A stretch of DNA of 64,000 nucleotides from Oscillospiraceae bacterium (GTDB lineage Bacteria; Bacillota; Clostridia; Oscillospirales; Ruminococcaceae). Shown here piece by piece: positions 1 to 6,872 of the stretch. The notes under the pieces were generated by a model. The model was not told the DNA's origin. It did no database searches and was given only the letters and a program-made list of their open reading frames with translations. Position numbers and translations under genes: made by a program. The stretch lies in NCBI GenBank assembly GCA_025757985.1, contig CP107210.1:1116001-1180000 (forward strand), in the 5' to 3' direction. Within the stretch, counting starts at the first letter, position 1, and every line of letters begins with the position of its first letter.

Positions 1-1052
1 GCCTTGACCTCCAGCTCTTGACGCAGAATTTCCGGCGTAGCACCGTAGGAATACGGGATCGTTGTCTCAGGCACCGAAACATACTCCAGCGTCAGGACAT
101 TCGGGTCATCGTCCAAAGTGCCGGTCTCTGCCAGCGTCAGCTTGTTTTTCTTGCTGCGCACCTTGCTCGACATGGATTTAGTGATCTCGTTCAGCTTGTC
201 ATCCGCGACCTGCTTGTCCACAGGCTCGATCGTGACGGCGATGGCAATGACGCGCTGGCGGTCTTTTTCGTAGACCTCATAGTCAAAATAAATGTCGGTG
301 TGTCCGTTGATTTCACTTTTCGCCTTGTCCAGCACCGTGCGGCGGACATGGGCCCAGTTGGCTGCGTTGCAGTCCACCTGTTTTTTCAGCGTTTCAATGT
401 TCCAGACGAGCGGCTCGCCCTTCTGCTTTTTCGTCAGGTAGAGATTCTGGTAGCTCTTGCACAGCTCATAAATCTTCAAGCTATACTGGCTCTTCATCGG
501 GAGCGTATAGGTGATGTTCATTGTTGTGTAGAACTCTTTAAGCTGGATCAGGTGCGGCTTGAGCGACTGGTCCAGCGTCAGCACGATCTTACCGGTGCCC
601 TCATCGATCGTTGCGCTGGAAAGCCAGCGGAACATCGTGATTTTTTGGGTGCCTGCCAGACGGATCCACTGTACCTTGGCGTTGGCGATATCCTCGATGT
701 TCTTTTTGACCTGCTTGTACATCGAGCCGTTGTGGGGGTCCACGCCGCAGAGCTTGAGAAACTCATAGATCGACATCTCATAGCGTGGCAGCTCGGTATC
801 CGACGGCTTGATCATGGCGAAAATGTGCAGCATCAGCTTTTGCTGACTCAGCGAAAGACTGTACATTGCGTTCTGGATCAGGTCGTTGGATTTCCGGACG
901 ATCGTCTGGCTGCCGCGGCCGCTGTAGGTAGCGACCGGGGCGGTGCTTTGCTTTTTGCCGTTTTTTGCACCGGCTTTGGCCGCAGTCTTTTTGGTGCGGC
1001 CGTTTTTGCTCCCTGCCTTGGTGGCCGAGGGGGTGGGTGTGTAAGAAGCCAT
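1..1052 (-). CDS. Rep_3/RepB-type replication initiator, cut by left edge
   Basis: About 350 residues are visible; the C-terminus lies beyond the window. After a basic, Ala/Lys/Thr-rich tail of roughly 45 residues, the protein reads like the winged-helix initiators of iteron plasmids: VRKSNDLIQNAMYSLSLSQQ, then KLMLHIFAMIKP, then TYTLPMKSQYSLKIYELCK and a second winged-helix half (EINGHTDIYFDYEVYEKDR). Family members bind iterons and recruit host DnaA and helicase. The ATG is chosen for a TGAGGT ribosome site 8 nt upstream. Upstream lie a near-consensus promoter, an AT-rich tract and more than 20 iteron-like repeats, which supports the call independently. Whether it is an integrated plasmid, a chromid-like origin or a relic cannot be decided here. 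Confidence 0.85.
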   Translation of the reverse strand, partial: MASYTPTPSATKAGSKNGRTKKTAAKAGAKNGKKQSTAPVATYSGRGSQTIVRKSNDLIQNAMYSLSLSQQKLMLHIFAMIKPSDTELPRYEMSIYEFLKLCGVDPHNGSMYKQVKKNIEDIANAKVQWIRLAGTQKITMFRWLSSATIDEGTGKIVLTLDQSLKPHLIQLKEFYTTMNITYTLPMKSQYSLKIYELCKSYQNLYLTKKQKGEPLVWNIETLKKQVDCNAANWAHVRRTVLDKAKSEINGHTDIYFDYEVYEKDRQRVIAIAVTIEPVDKQVADDKLNEITKSMSSKVRSKKNKLTLAETGTLDDDPNVLTLEYVSVPETTIPYSYGATPEILRQELEVK

Positions 1053-1177
1053 GCTGAAAACCTCATTCTCAGGCATTGCCGTACAACACCGCAGACGGGA
1101 CTTGTACGGGATGCCTTTACACGCACTGAAAAATACACATCCCAAGCCCGCAGCCATCCTGCTGCACGGGCCGGAAA

Positions 1178-1290
1178 TGTGCTTTAAATAACAACAATTT
1201 TCTAAAAATCTAAAAAAGCATGCGAATTTCCCGAAAAGTATCGCGCAATTCGTTAAGCGTATAATACCAGATTGTGCGCCGGGTGTCAAT
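1178..1290 (+). repeat. Iteron-like copies in the rep leader and promoter
   Basis: A perfect copy of the array repeat (TGTGCTTTAAATAACAAC) lies at 1178-1195, between the rep promoter and its start codon. A degenerate copy (TGTGC-N6-TGTCAAT) at 1273-1290 covers the spacer and -35 element of that promoter. Iteron copies over a rep promoter are a usual arrangement for initiator autorepression; that role is inferred here. Confidence 0.6.
1261..1289 (-). promoter_or_regulatory. Promoter of the rep gene
   Basis: On the minus strand TTGACA (1289-1284) and TATTAT (1266-1261) are separated by 17 bp. This is close to the sigma-70 consensus and lies about 210 bp upstream of the rep ATG, leaving a long leader that contains one intact iteron-like repeat. 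Confidence 0.75.
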
Positions 1291-1327
1291 TATTGTAACA
1301 TTCAGCACATTTCTTTTTCCGCGCCGG

Positions 1328-1396
1328 AAATATGCGTTTTTTGTTTTTGGAAATTTTAGGCTATATTTATATATATTTAGAAATAAGGTATAGCTA
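1328..1396. other. AT-rich tract, candidate unwinding element
   Basis: The stretch between the rep promoter and the repeat array is strongly AT-rich in an otherwise GC-rich window, including TATATTTATATATATTTAG near 1362-1380. Iteron origins usually have such a melting region beside the iterons. Position and composition are seen; the function is inferred. Confidence 0.4.
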
Positions 1397-1417
1397 TGTC
1401 GAAAATTACAACAAAAC

Positions 1418-2287
1418 TGTGCGGTAGATTCCAACCCTGCTGTGCGCTGTCTAACAACCGGGCTGTGTGCTGCGCTACAATGTGCCGGCGGTAACAACGC
1501 AAAAAAATATTTTTTGCGCAAAAATTCTGCGGTCGCAATTTTGGGTAGGATTTTTGAAAAGTGTCAGGTATAACAACCACAAAAAAGAATTTTTTTGAAT
1601 TGTGCTCTCCGTTACAATACTGATATGGAAAAGCCGCTCTGCAAAAAATGTGCTGCGTTTAACAACCCTGGAAGAAAAAATCCTGCAGACCGGAATTGTG
1701 CTGCCGATAACAACCGCGCCCTGCATACGGAAAAACTGTGCTGACCGTAACAACAGGGAATGGAAAAATACAGCTTTTCGTAAAATGTGCGGCAAATAAC
1801 AACACCCGAAAAAAGATTTTTGGAATTGTGCTTTGTATAACAACAATAGACCGGCGTAAAAGCGTTCTTTTTTACGAATTGTGCTGTGGATAACAACCCT
1901 GCCGAAATTCTACAAATTGTAAAATGTGCGCAGAATAACAATAGAAAAAATCGCAGAAAACCAAAATCCCGCACGGGCGAATTGTGCTGCCGATAACAAC
2001 TGCATTATTTTCAGGTATAAAATGTGTGCTGAATAACAACACCGGGCAAGGCGGAGCAAAGCTGTAAAATGTGTGCGGGATAACAACTCTGCCATGGAAA
2101 TCCCGACGGGAACGGCCGGATGAAATTATGCGCTGGATAACAACAGCGGGGCGGCAAACTGTGCGCGCTGCTCCAATCCGGGAGGGGGAAAATTGTGTCC
2201 CGGATAACAACATTGAGGGGGGGCGCCGCCGCAGAATTGTGCCGTGGATAACAACAGAGCGTGAGAAAATGTGCGCGGAATAACAAC
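1418..2287 (+). repeat. Iteron-like direct repeat array
   Basis: An 18-bp motif, TGTGC-N6-TAACAAC with A usually before TAAC, recurs in one orientation. Good copies start at 1441, 1481, 1560, 1649, 1697, 1737, 1786, 1827, 1880, 1925, 1983, 2023, 2070, 2127, 2194, 2238 and 2270. Degenerate copies start at 1418, 1464, 1601 and 2160. Start-to-start distances are mostly 32-58 bp and the sequences between copies are unrelated. Many copies are preceded by AAAT or GAAT. The array lies upstream of the initiator gene with no gene inside it. Apparent reading frames across it are only translations of the repeat. Confidence 0.9.
1885..1893 (-). promoter_or_regulatory. DnaA box inside an iteron-like repeat
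   Basis: TGTGGATAA is the exact reverse complement of the DnaA box TTATCCACA and sits within the repeat at 1880-1897. The repeat at 2238 has a one-mismatch version, CGTGGATAA. Confidence 0.45.
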
Positions 2288-2401
2288 CCAAGGCAAGGCG
2301 TTCGGCCGGTGTGCCCTCCCCTATATGCTGGGGCGGGGCGGTCCATCCTGCCGGCAAAAGCACACTTTGGAAAAACTGCAGATAAAAATTGTTCCCGGCG
2401 C

Positions 2402-2430
2402 TTGACAAACGCGGCGGAATCCTTTATAAT
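2402..2430 (+). promoter_or_regulatory. Consensus promoter of tRNA-Val
   Basis: TTGACA at 2402-2407 and TATAAT at 2425-2430 with a 17-bp spacer are an exact sigma-70 consensus. The -10 element ends 20 bp before the tRNA. Confidence 0.9.
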
Positions 2431-2450
2431 ATCATTTGTCAATCGCACAT

Positions 2451-2527
2451 GGATGATTAGCTCAGCTGGTTAGAGCGCTGCGTTCACATCGCAGAGGTCG
2501 AGGGTTCGAGTCCCCCATCCTCCACCA
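2451..2527 (+). tRNA. tRNA-Val (anticodon CAC), two stem mismatches
   Basis: The 77-nt cloverleaf has D arm GCTC/GAGC, anticodon stem CTGCG/CGCAG with loop TTCACAT (anticodon CAC), T loop TTCGAGT and an encoded CCA. Two pairs fail: U4 faces C69 in the acceptor stem (GGATGAT against ATCCTCC) and A50 faces C64 in the T stem (GAGGG against CCCCC). It has its own promoter and terminator, so it is probably transcribed. Whether it is fully functional or a degraded copy is uncertain. Confidence 0.85.
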
Positions 2528-2530
2528 CAA

Positions 2531-2565
2531 AGCCGCAGATAGCAGTATCTGCGGCTTTTATTTTT
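2531..2565 (+). terminator. Terminator of tRNA-Val
   Basis: AGCCGCAGATA and TATCTGCGGCT form an 11-bp stem with a GCAG loop, followed by TTTATTTTT. Confidence 0.9.
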
Positions 2566-2614
2566 GTCAGCAAACACAGGGCGCGGCTTTTTCTCCGGCC
2601 TGTGTACACGGCAA

Positions 2615-2664
2615 AGAAAAGCGCGCCCCAGACCGCGAAGAAGGCGGTTTGGGGCGCGCGCTTT
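2615..2664 (-). terminator. Terminator of fprA
   Basis: On the minus strand a roughly 16-bp GC-rich stem (GCGCGCCCCAAACCGC with its partner) is flanked by AAAAG and CTTTTC, just after the fprA stop codon. Confidence 0.75.
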
Positions 2665-2674
2665 TGTATAGGGG

Positions 2675-3829
2675 TTACTTGCTCAGCTCATCGGCCAAAG
2701 CGGCGATCTGAGCCTCGGAGGCATCGTTCAGGGCACCCTTGACGGTGACGGTGGTGTCGGCAAAGGTCAGGGCCTTGCTGTTCTCGAGCATTTTGCGCAT
2801 GACCTTGGCGGCCATCGGTGCCCAAGAACCGTTCTCGATGAAGGCAACGGTGCGGTTCTGGTAGTTGCGCTCGGTCAGGTGGTTGATGAAGTCCTTCATG
2901 AAGGGGAATACATCGGCATTGTAGGTAGGCGTGGCCAGTACCAGCTTGCTGAAGCGGAACGCCTGCGCCACGGCCTCGGCCATATCGCAGCGCGCCAGAT
3001 CCATCGAGACAGTCTCAACGCCCTTGGCGCGCAGCGCCTCGGCCAGCCGGGCAGCGGCCTCAGCGGTGTGGCCGTAGATGCTGCTGTAGGCCACCAGCAC
3101 GCCCTCCGTCTCGGGGCGGTAGGCGCTCCATGTGTCGTAGGCGGCCAGCACATCGCCCAGCTGCTCCTTGTGCAGGACGGGGCCGTGCAGGCTGCAGACG
3201 GTCTCAATGTCAAGGCCGGCGGCCTTTTTCAGCACGGCCTGCACCTGCACGCCGTACTTGCCCACGATGCCGATGAAGTAGCGGCGGGCCTCGGGCAGCC
3301 ACGGCTCCTCCACATCAAGCGCACCGAACTTGCCGAAAGCGTCCGCGCTGAACAGTACCTTGTCGGCATCATCGTAGGTCATGATGACCTCGGGCCAGTG
3401 GACCATCGGGGCAGTGACAAAATGCAGGGTGTGGCGGCCCAGCGGCAGGGTGTCCCCCTCCTTGACAACGATGCGGCGGTCGGCATAGTCGGTGCCGAAG
3501 TAGGCCTTCATCATGTTGAAGGCCTGCGCAGAGGCAACGATCGTGGTCTCCGGGTAGGCCTGCGCAAAGGCGGCCACCGAGCCGGAGTGGTCAGGCTCCA
3601 TGTGCTGCACGATAAAATAGTCGGGCGCGCGCTCGCCCAGTGCAGCGGCGATCTTGGTGATCCACTCGTCGGTAAAATGGGCGTCCACGCTGTCCATCAC
3701 GGCGACCTTTTCATCGCAGATCAGGTACGAGTTGTACGCCATGCCGTTGGGCACATCGTACTGGCTCTCAAACAGGTCAACAAGGTGGTCGTTGACGCCG
3801 ACATACAAAATATCTTTGGTGATTTCCAT
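2675..3829 (-). CDS. fprA: A-type flavoprotein (flavodiiron protein)
   Basis: At 384 residues this has the two-domain layout of flavodiiron proteins, which reduce oxygen (and sometimes nitric oxide) to water in anaerobes. The N-terminal metallo-beta-lactamase-like domain carries the diiron ligands H76-x-E78-x-D80-H81, then H144, D163 and H215 (CSLHGP). The C-terminal flavodoxin domain starts near residue 245 with the FMN phosphate loop SSIYGHTAEAA. An AGGAGG ribosome site precedes the ATG. It is monocistronic, between its own promoter and terminator. A copy of the upstream iteron-like motif lies on the predicted transcription start. Oxygen defence in a strict anaerobe is the likely role. Confidence 0.93.
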   Translation of the reverse strand: MEITKDILYVGVNDHLVDLFESQYDVPNGMAYNSYLICDEKVAVMDSVDAHFTDEWITKIAAALGERAPDYFIVQHMEPDHSGSVAAFAQAYPETTIVASAQAFNMMKAYFGTDYADRRIVVKEGDTLPLGRHTLHFVTAPMVHWPEVIMTYDDADKVLFSADAFGKFGALDVEEPWLPEARRYFIGIVGKYGVQVQAVLKKAAGLDIETVCSLHGPVLHKEQLGDVLAAYDTWSAYRPETEGVLVAYSSIYGHTAEAAARLAEALRAKGVETVSMDLARCDMAEAVAQAFRFSKLVLATPTYNADVFPFMKDFINHLTERNYQNRTVAFIENGSWAPMAAKVMRKMLENSKALTFADTTVTVKGALNDASEAQIAALADELSK

Positions 3830-3861
3830 AGCTGCAAACCTCCTGATTAATACGGTTTCCG

Positions 3862-3879
3862 GTTGTTATCTCAAGCATA
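3862..3879 (-). repeat. Orphan iteron-like motif at the fprA start site
   Basis: On the minus strand TATGCTTGAGATAACAAC matches the array motif T[GA]TGC-N5-A-TAACAAC. It lies immediately downstream of the putative -10 element of fprA, over the expected transcription start, about 1.6 kb from the array. Confidence 0.55.
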
Positions 3880-3907
3880 GTATAGCATATTTTTAGGAAT
3901 TTGTCTC
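3879..3907 (-). promoter_or_regulatory. Putative fprA promoter
   Basis: GAGACA and TATACT are spaced by 17 bp on the minus strand. The -35 element is weak (4 of 6) and the -10 is strong. Confidence 0.5.
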
Positions 3908-3953
3908 GGTCTTTTCAAAAATAATTTGAGAAAATTTTTATTGGGCGGCATTT

Positions 3954-4019
3954 GTAGGGCGTCGGGGGTGCCGTCCCCTGCAATATGGTTTGTAGGGAGG
4001 GGTCTTGACCCCTCCCTAC
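3954..4019. repeat. GTAGGGG-type palindromic repeat
   Basis: Two GTAGGG units occur here. The second (3992-4019) is a perfect inverted repeat with 12-bp arms (GTAGGGAGGGGT and ACCCCTCCCTAC). It belongs to the palindrome family found in many gaps of this window. Confidence 0.7.
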
Positions 4020-4041
4020 AGAGCTGGATGAAAGCACTGGT

Positions 4042-4076
4042 AAAACAAAAAGCTCCCCGCCTTATCGGCGGGGAGC
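4042..4076 (-). terminator. Terminator of the rnf operon
   Basis: Minus-strand stem GCTCCCCGCC/GGCGGGGAGC with loop GATAA is followed by TTTTTGTTTT, 20 bp after the rnfB stop codon. Confidence 0.9.
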
Positions 4077-4096
4077 GCGGGGATGCTTACCCTAGC

Positions 4097-4945
4097 TTAT
4101 ACGCGGGTCTTTAAGACTTCGTGCTCAGGCACGGGGGCGTCAATGGGGCGCGGGGTACCCTCGACCCACTGGATGGCCTTCTTCGGGCACTTGGAAACGC
4201 AGGTGCCGCAGCCGTTGCACTTGGTGTAGTCGATGGCGGCCACATTGTCCTTCAGGAAGATGGCCTCATTCGGGCAGTTGCGCACACAGAGGCCGCAGGC
4301 GATGCAGCCGACCTTGCAGGTCTTGTTGACCAGAACGCCCTTGTCCTTGTTGGAGCATTTGACCGCAGGCTGCGGGGCGATGGGCTTCATCTGGATGACA
4401 TGGCGCGGGCAGACAACGGTGCAGGCTGTGCAGCCGGTGCATTTTTCGCGGTCAACGACCGCCACGCCGTTGATGACATGGATGGCGTCAAACTTGCAGG
4501 CGCGGGTGCAGTCACCCAGACCCAGACACCCATAGGCACAGGCGCTGGGACCGCCGGCAATGCCGTTGGCAGCAGCGCAGGTCTGGATGCCCTGATAGTC
4601 AAAGCGGGTGCCGCAGTTCTCGCCGCCTGCGCAGATCACGGTGGCGCGCAGGCTGGGGCGGTCATCGGTGGCATTGCCCATGATGGTGTTGATGGCATCG
4701 GTGGCCTTATCGCCGCCCGGCGCACACTTGAAGGTGGGGGCGCCGTCCTCAACAATGGCCTTGGCGTAGTCGGCACAGCCGGCGTAGCCGCAGCCGCCGC
4801 AGTTGGCACCGGCCAGACACTCTGCAACCTGCGCAATGCGCGGATCCTCATACACGGCCATGAATTTGGAGGCCAGCACAAGGATCACGCCGCCGGCCAG
4901 GCCCAGCACCACCACGACAACGATAGCAAATACGATCGGGTTCAT
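4097..4945 (-). CDS. rnfB: Rnf complex subunit RnfB (ferredoxin-type Fe-S protein)
   Basis: RnfB is the electron-entry subunit of the ion-translocating ferredoxin:NAD+ oxidoreductase. The 282-residue protein has one N-terminal membrane helix (about 3-27), then the cluster motif C43-x5-C49-xx-C52-x4-C57. A string of ferredoxin-like [4Fe-4S] motifs follows (CTGCTACTVVCP, CIACGLCVRNCP, CNGCGTCVSKCP). It is the last gene of the operon, 18 bp after rnfA and directly before the terminator. Confidence 0.95.
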   Translation of the reverse strand: MNPIVFAIVVVVVLGLAGGVILVLASKFMAVYEDPRIAQVAECLAGANCGGCGYAGCADYAKAIVEDGAPTFKCAPGGDKATDAINTIMGNATDDRPSLRATVICAGGENCGTRFDYQGIQTCAAANGIAGGPSACAYGCLGLGDCTRACKFDAIHVINGVAVVDREKCTGCTACTVVCPRHVIQMKPIAPQPAVKCSNKDKGVLVNKTCKVGCIACGLCVRNCPNEAIFLKDNVAAIDYTKCNGCGTCVSKCPKKAIQWVEGTPRPIDAPVPEHEVLKTRV

Positions 4946-4963
4946 TCTCTTTATTCCCCTTTC

Positions 4964-5605
4964 TCAGAATATCGCGTTGATGATGTTTTCGACCAGACCA
5001 CCGAAGCCCATAAAGCTCAGGGAGGTGATGGCGGCGGAAACCAGCGTGATGGGCAGACCCTTGAAGCTCTCCGGCGGGTTGGAGTTTTCGACGCGGGAAC
5101 GCACGCCGCAGAACAGCAGCATGGCTACGAGGAAGCCGACACCGGCACCGGCGGAGCAGATCAGAGCCTCGGCAAAGGCAAGGCCGAAGCCGTACTCAGC
5201 GACAACGGAGGAGTAGTCCTGCACAGCCAGAATGGTGACGCCCAGCACACAGCAGTTGGTGGTGATCAGCGGCAGGTAGACGCCCAGGCTCTGGTAGAGG
5301 GCCGGGATATACTTGCGCAGCGTGATCTCGATAAGCTGCACGAGGACGGCAATGACGAGGATGAAGATGATGGTCTGCAGATAGCCCAGATCATAGGCAT
5401 CCAGCAGGAAGATCTGCAGCGGGAAGGTCACGGCCGTGGCAATGACCATGACAACGATAACGGCGGCACCCATGCCCACGGAGGAATCCAGCTTTTTGGA
5501 GACACCCAGAAACGGGCAGATGCCGAGGAACTGCACCAGCACATAGTTGTTGACGAGGATCATGCTGAAGAAGATGGTGGCAAAGGTTGCGATATGAGAA
5601 ATCAT
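4964..5605 (-). CDS. rnfA: Rnf complex membrane subunit RnfA
   Basis: This is a six-helix membrane protein of 213 residues, homologous to NqrE. It has cysteines at 30 (FLGICPFLG) and 118/119 (TTNCCVLG), where the family ligates an intramembrane [2Fe-2S] cluster together with RnfE. Its start overlaps the rnfE stop by 4 nt (ATGA), so translation is probably coupled. It is somewhat longer than typical RnfA at the C-terminus (…GLVENIINAIF). Confidence 0.95.
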   Translation of the reverse strand: MISHIATFATIFFSMILVNNYVLVQFLGICPFLGVSKKLDSSVGMGAAVIVVMVIATAVTFPLQIFLLDAYDLGYLQTIIFILVIAVLVQLIEITLRKYIPALYQSLGVYLPLITTNCCVLGVTILAVQDYSSVVAEYGFGLAFAEALICSAGAGVGFLVAMLLFCGVRSRVENSNPPESFKGLPITLVSAAITSLSFMGFGGLVENIINAIF

Positions 5606-6294
5606 TGTGCGGCACCCTCCTTCTGTTCTTCTTTAGCGGCGTCAATTTTTTCCAGCATGACATCGCCGCAGCTCTTGCGCTCGATGGGCTTGTTCAGCTT
5701 GCGCTCCAGCCAGACACAGCCGGCCATCAGGCAGCCGAACACGAAGAAGCCGCCCGGGGCGGAGTTCATGACGGTCATGCGGTCAACGCTCTCGGGGATG
5801 ATGGTGATGCCCATCCATGTACCGCTGCCGATGATCTCACGGATAGAGGACATGAGCAGCATCGTCAGGATGTAGCCGATGCCCATGCCGAGGCCGTCCA
5901 GTGCGGAGTCCGCTACGGTGTTTTTGCAGGCGAACATCTCGGCACGGCCGAGAATGATGCAGTTGACAACGATCAGCGCCAGATAGACGCCCAGCGCCTT
6001 ATACAGGTCGGGGATGAACGCCTGCAGCACCATCTGCACAACGGTGACGAAGGTGGCGATGATGACGATGTAGCACGGCAGATGCACCTTGGCCGGGATG
6101 ACCTTGCGCAGTGCCGAGATAACAATGTTGGAGCAGACCAGAACAAAGGTCATGGCCAGACCCATGCCCACGGCGCCGGAAACGGTGGTGGTGACGGCCA
6201 GTGCGGAGCAGCAGCCCAGCACCAGACGCAGAACGGGGTTTTCACGGATGATACCGGCCGTAAAAACCTTCCACTTGCTCGGTTTTTCGTTCAT
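5602..6294 (-). CDS. rnfE: Rnf complex membrane subunit RnfE
   Basis: RnfE is the NqrD homologue and pairs with RnfA around the intramembrane Fe-S cluster. The 230-residue protein has about six helices. Cys28/Cys29 (VLGCCSAL) and Cys112 (VVNCIILGR) match the family's cluster ligands. It lies 2 bp from rnfG and overlaps rnfA by 4 nt. Confidence 0.95.
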   Translation of the reverse strand: MNEKPSKWKVFTAGIIRENPVLRLVLGCCSALAVTTTVSGAVGMGLAMTFVLVCSNIVISALRKVIPAKVHLPCYIVIIATFVTVVQMVLQAFIPDLYKALGVYLALIVVNCIILGRAEMFACKNTVADSALDGLGMGIGYILTMLLMSSIREIIGSGTWMGITIIPESVDRMTVMNSAPGGFFVFGCLMAGCVWLERKLNKPIERKSCGDVMLEKIDAAKEEQKEGAAQ

Positions 6295-6296
6295 CG

Positions 6297-6872
6297 TTAC
6301 TGCACCCCCTTGATCTCGTTATTGTAGCAGTCGATGGCTGCATTGATGGCGTTGAACGCGCCGTTGCTGGAGTAGGTCGCACCGGCGATGCTGTCCACGG
6401 GGCTGCCGGAGGCAACCTCTCCCCCGTTCCAGCCGATAAAGCCGGAGGCGAAGGAATCGCCGGAGACCTTGGAGCCGATGCCGGTGGTCTGGGTGGAGCC
6501 GTCGATCGAGATGGCGGAGATCGCACCCTCGGTGTCGAAGGCGACATAGACGGTGACAGCCTTGCCGGAGTAGCCGGACGCAGCGGCCTTGACCGCAACC
6601 GCACCGGCGGAGGTCGTGACAGCACCCTCCACACCATCGGTGGTCAGGTCCTCGACCTCAGTCATGTCATCGGTGACGGTGCCCTCGGGCAGGACGGAGA
6701 CATAGGCGGCCAGCGTCTCGGCGTGGTTGTTCGCCTCGATGATGGGGGCGGTGACATCGTTCAGCACAGCCAGCAGCGCGCTGCAGACCAGACAGATAAC
6801 GACCAGCACGATAACGGGCAGCACAAGCTCCTTGAAGGCGCTCTGCTTCTCGGTATTCTGATTTTCAGCCAT
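6297..6872 (-). CDS. rnfG: Rnf complex FMN-binding subunit RnfG
   Basis: This 191-residue protein has one N-terminal helix (about 17-37) and an extracytoplasmic FMN-binding domain. The covalent flavin site is the motif SIAGATYSS, with Thr166 as the expected attachment residue. Flavinylation requires an ApbE-type transferase, which is not in this window. The start overlaps the last base of rnfD. Confidence 0.94.
   Translation of the reverse strand: MAENQNTEKQSAFKELVLPVIVLVVICLVCSALLAVLNDVTAPIIEANNHAETLAAYVSVLPEGTVTDDMTEVEDLTTDGVEGAVTTSAGAVAVKAAASGYSGKAVTVYVAFDTEGAISAISIDGSTQTTGIGSKVSGDSFASGFIGWNGGEVASGSPVDSIAGATYSSNGAFNAINAAIDCYNNEIKGVQ

Noticed and set aside
18..1187. 389-codon plus-strand frame
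   Set aside because: It is antisense to the Rep gene, whose minus-strand translation has clear family features and a ribosome site.
1418..2287. CRISPR array
   Set aside because: The repeat is only 18 bp with a variable core, spacing ranges from 17 to 79 bp, there are no cas genes, and a Rep_3 initiator adjoins; iterons explain it better.
1..2290. The main chromosomal origin (oriC)
   Set aside because: No dnaA, dnaN or gyrB nearby, and the ribosomal and housekeeping genes for 60 kb to the right are oriented toward the locus, which would be head-on to forks leaving it. Kept only as a possible secondary or plasmid-type origin.
1475..2448. Reading frames of 120-180 codons across the repeat array on both strands
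   Set aside because: Their peptides recur in register with the repeat (for example CCYPAHN-type motifs), lack ribosome sites and show no family features; they are translated repeats.
2402..2565. Integrative element attachment at tRNA-Val
   Set aside because: No integrase gene and no repeated tRNA 3' end were seen in the window; the gene is immediately followed by its own terminator and fprA.
4121..5875. 584-codon plus-strand frame
   Set aside because: It is a high-GC shadow running antisense across rnfB, rnfA and part of rnfE.
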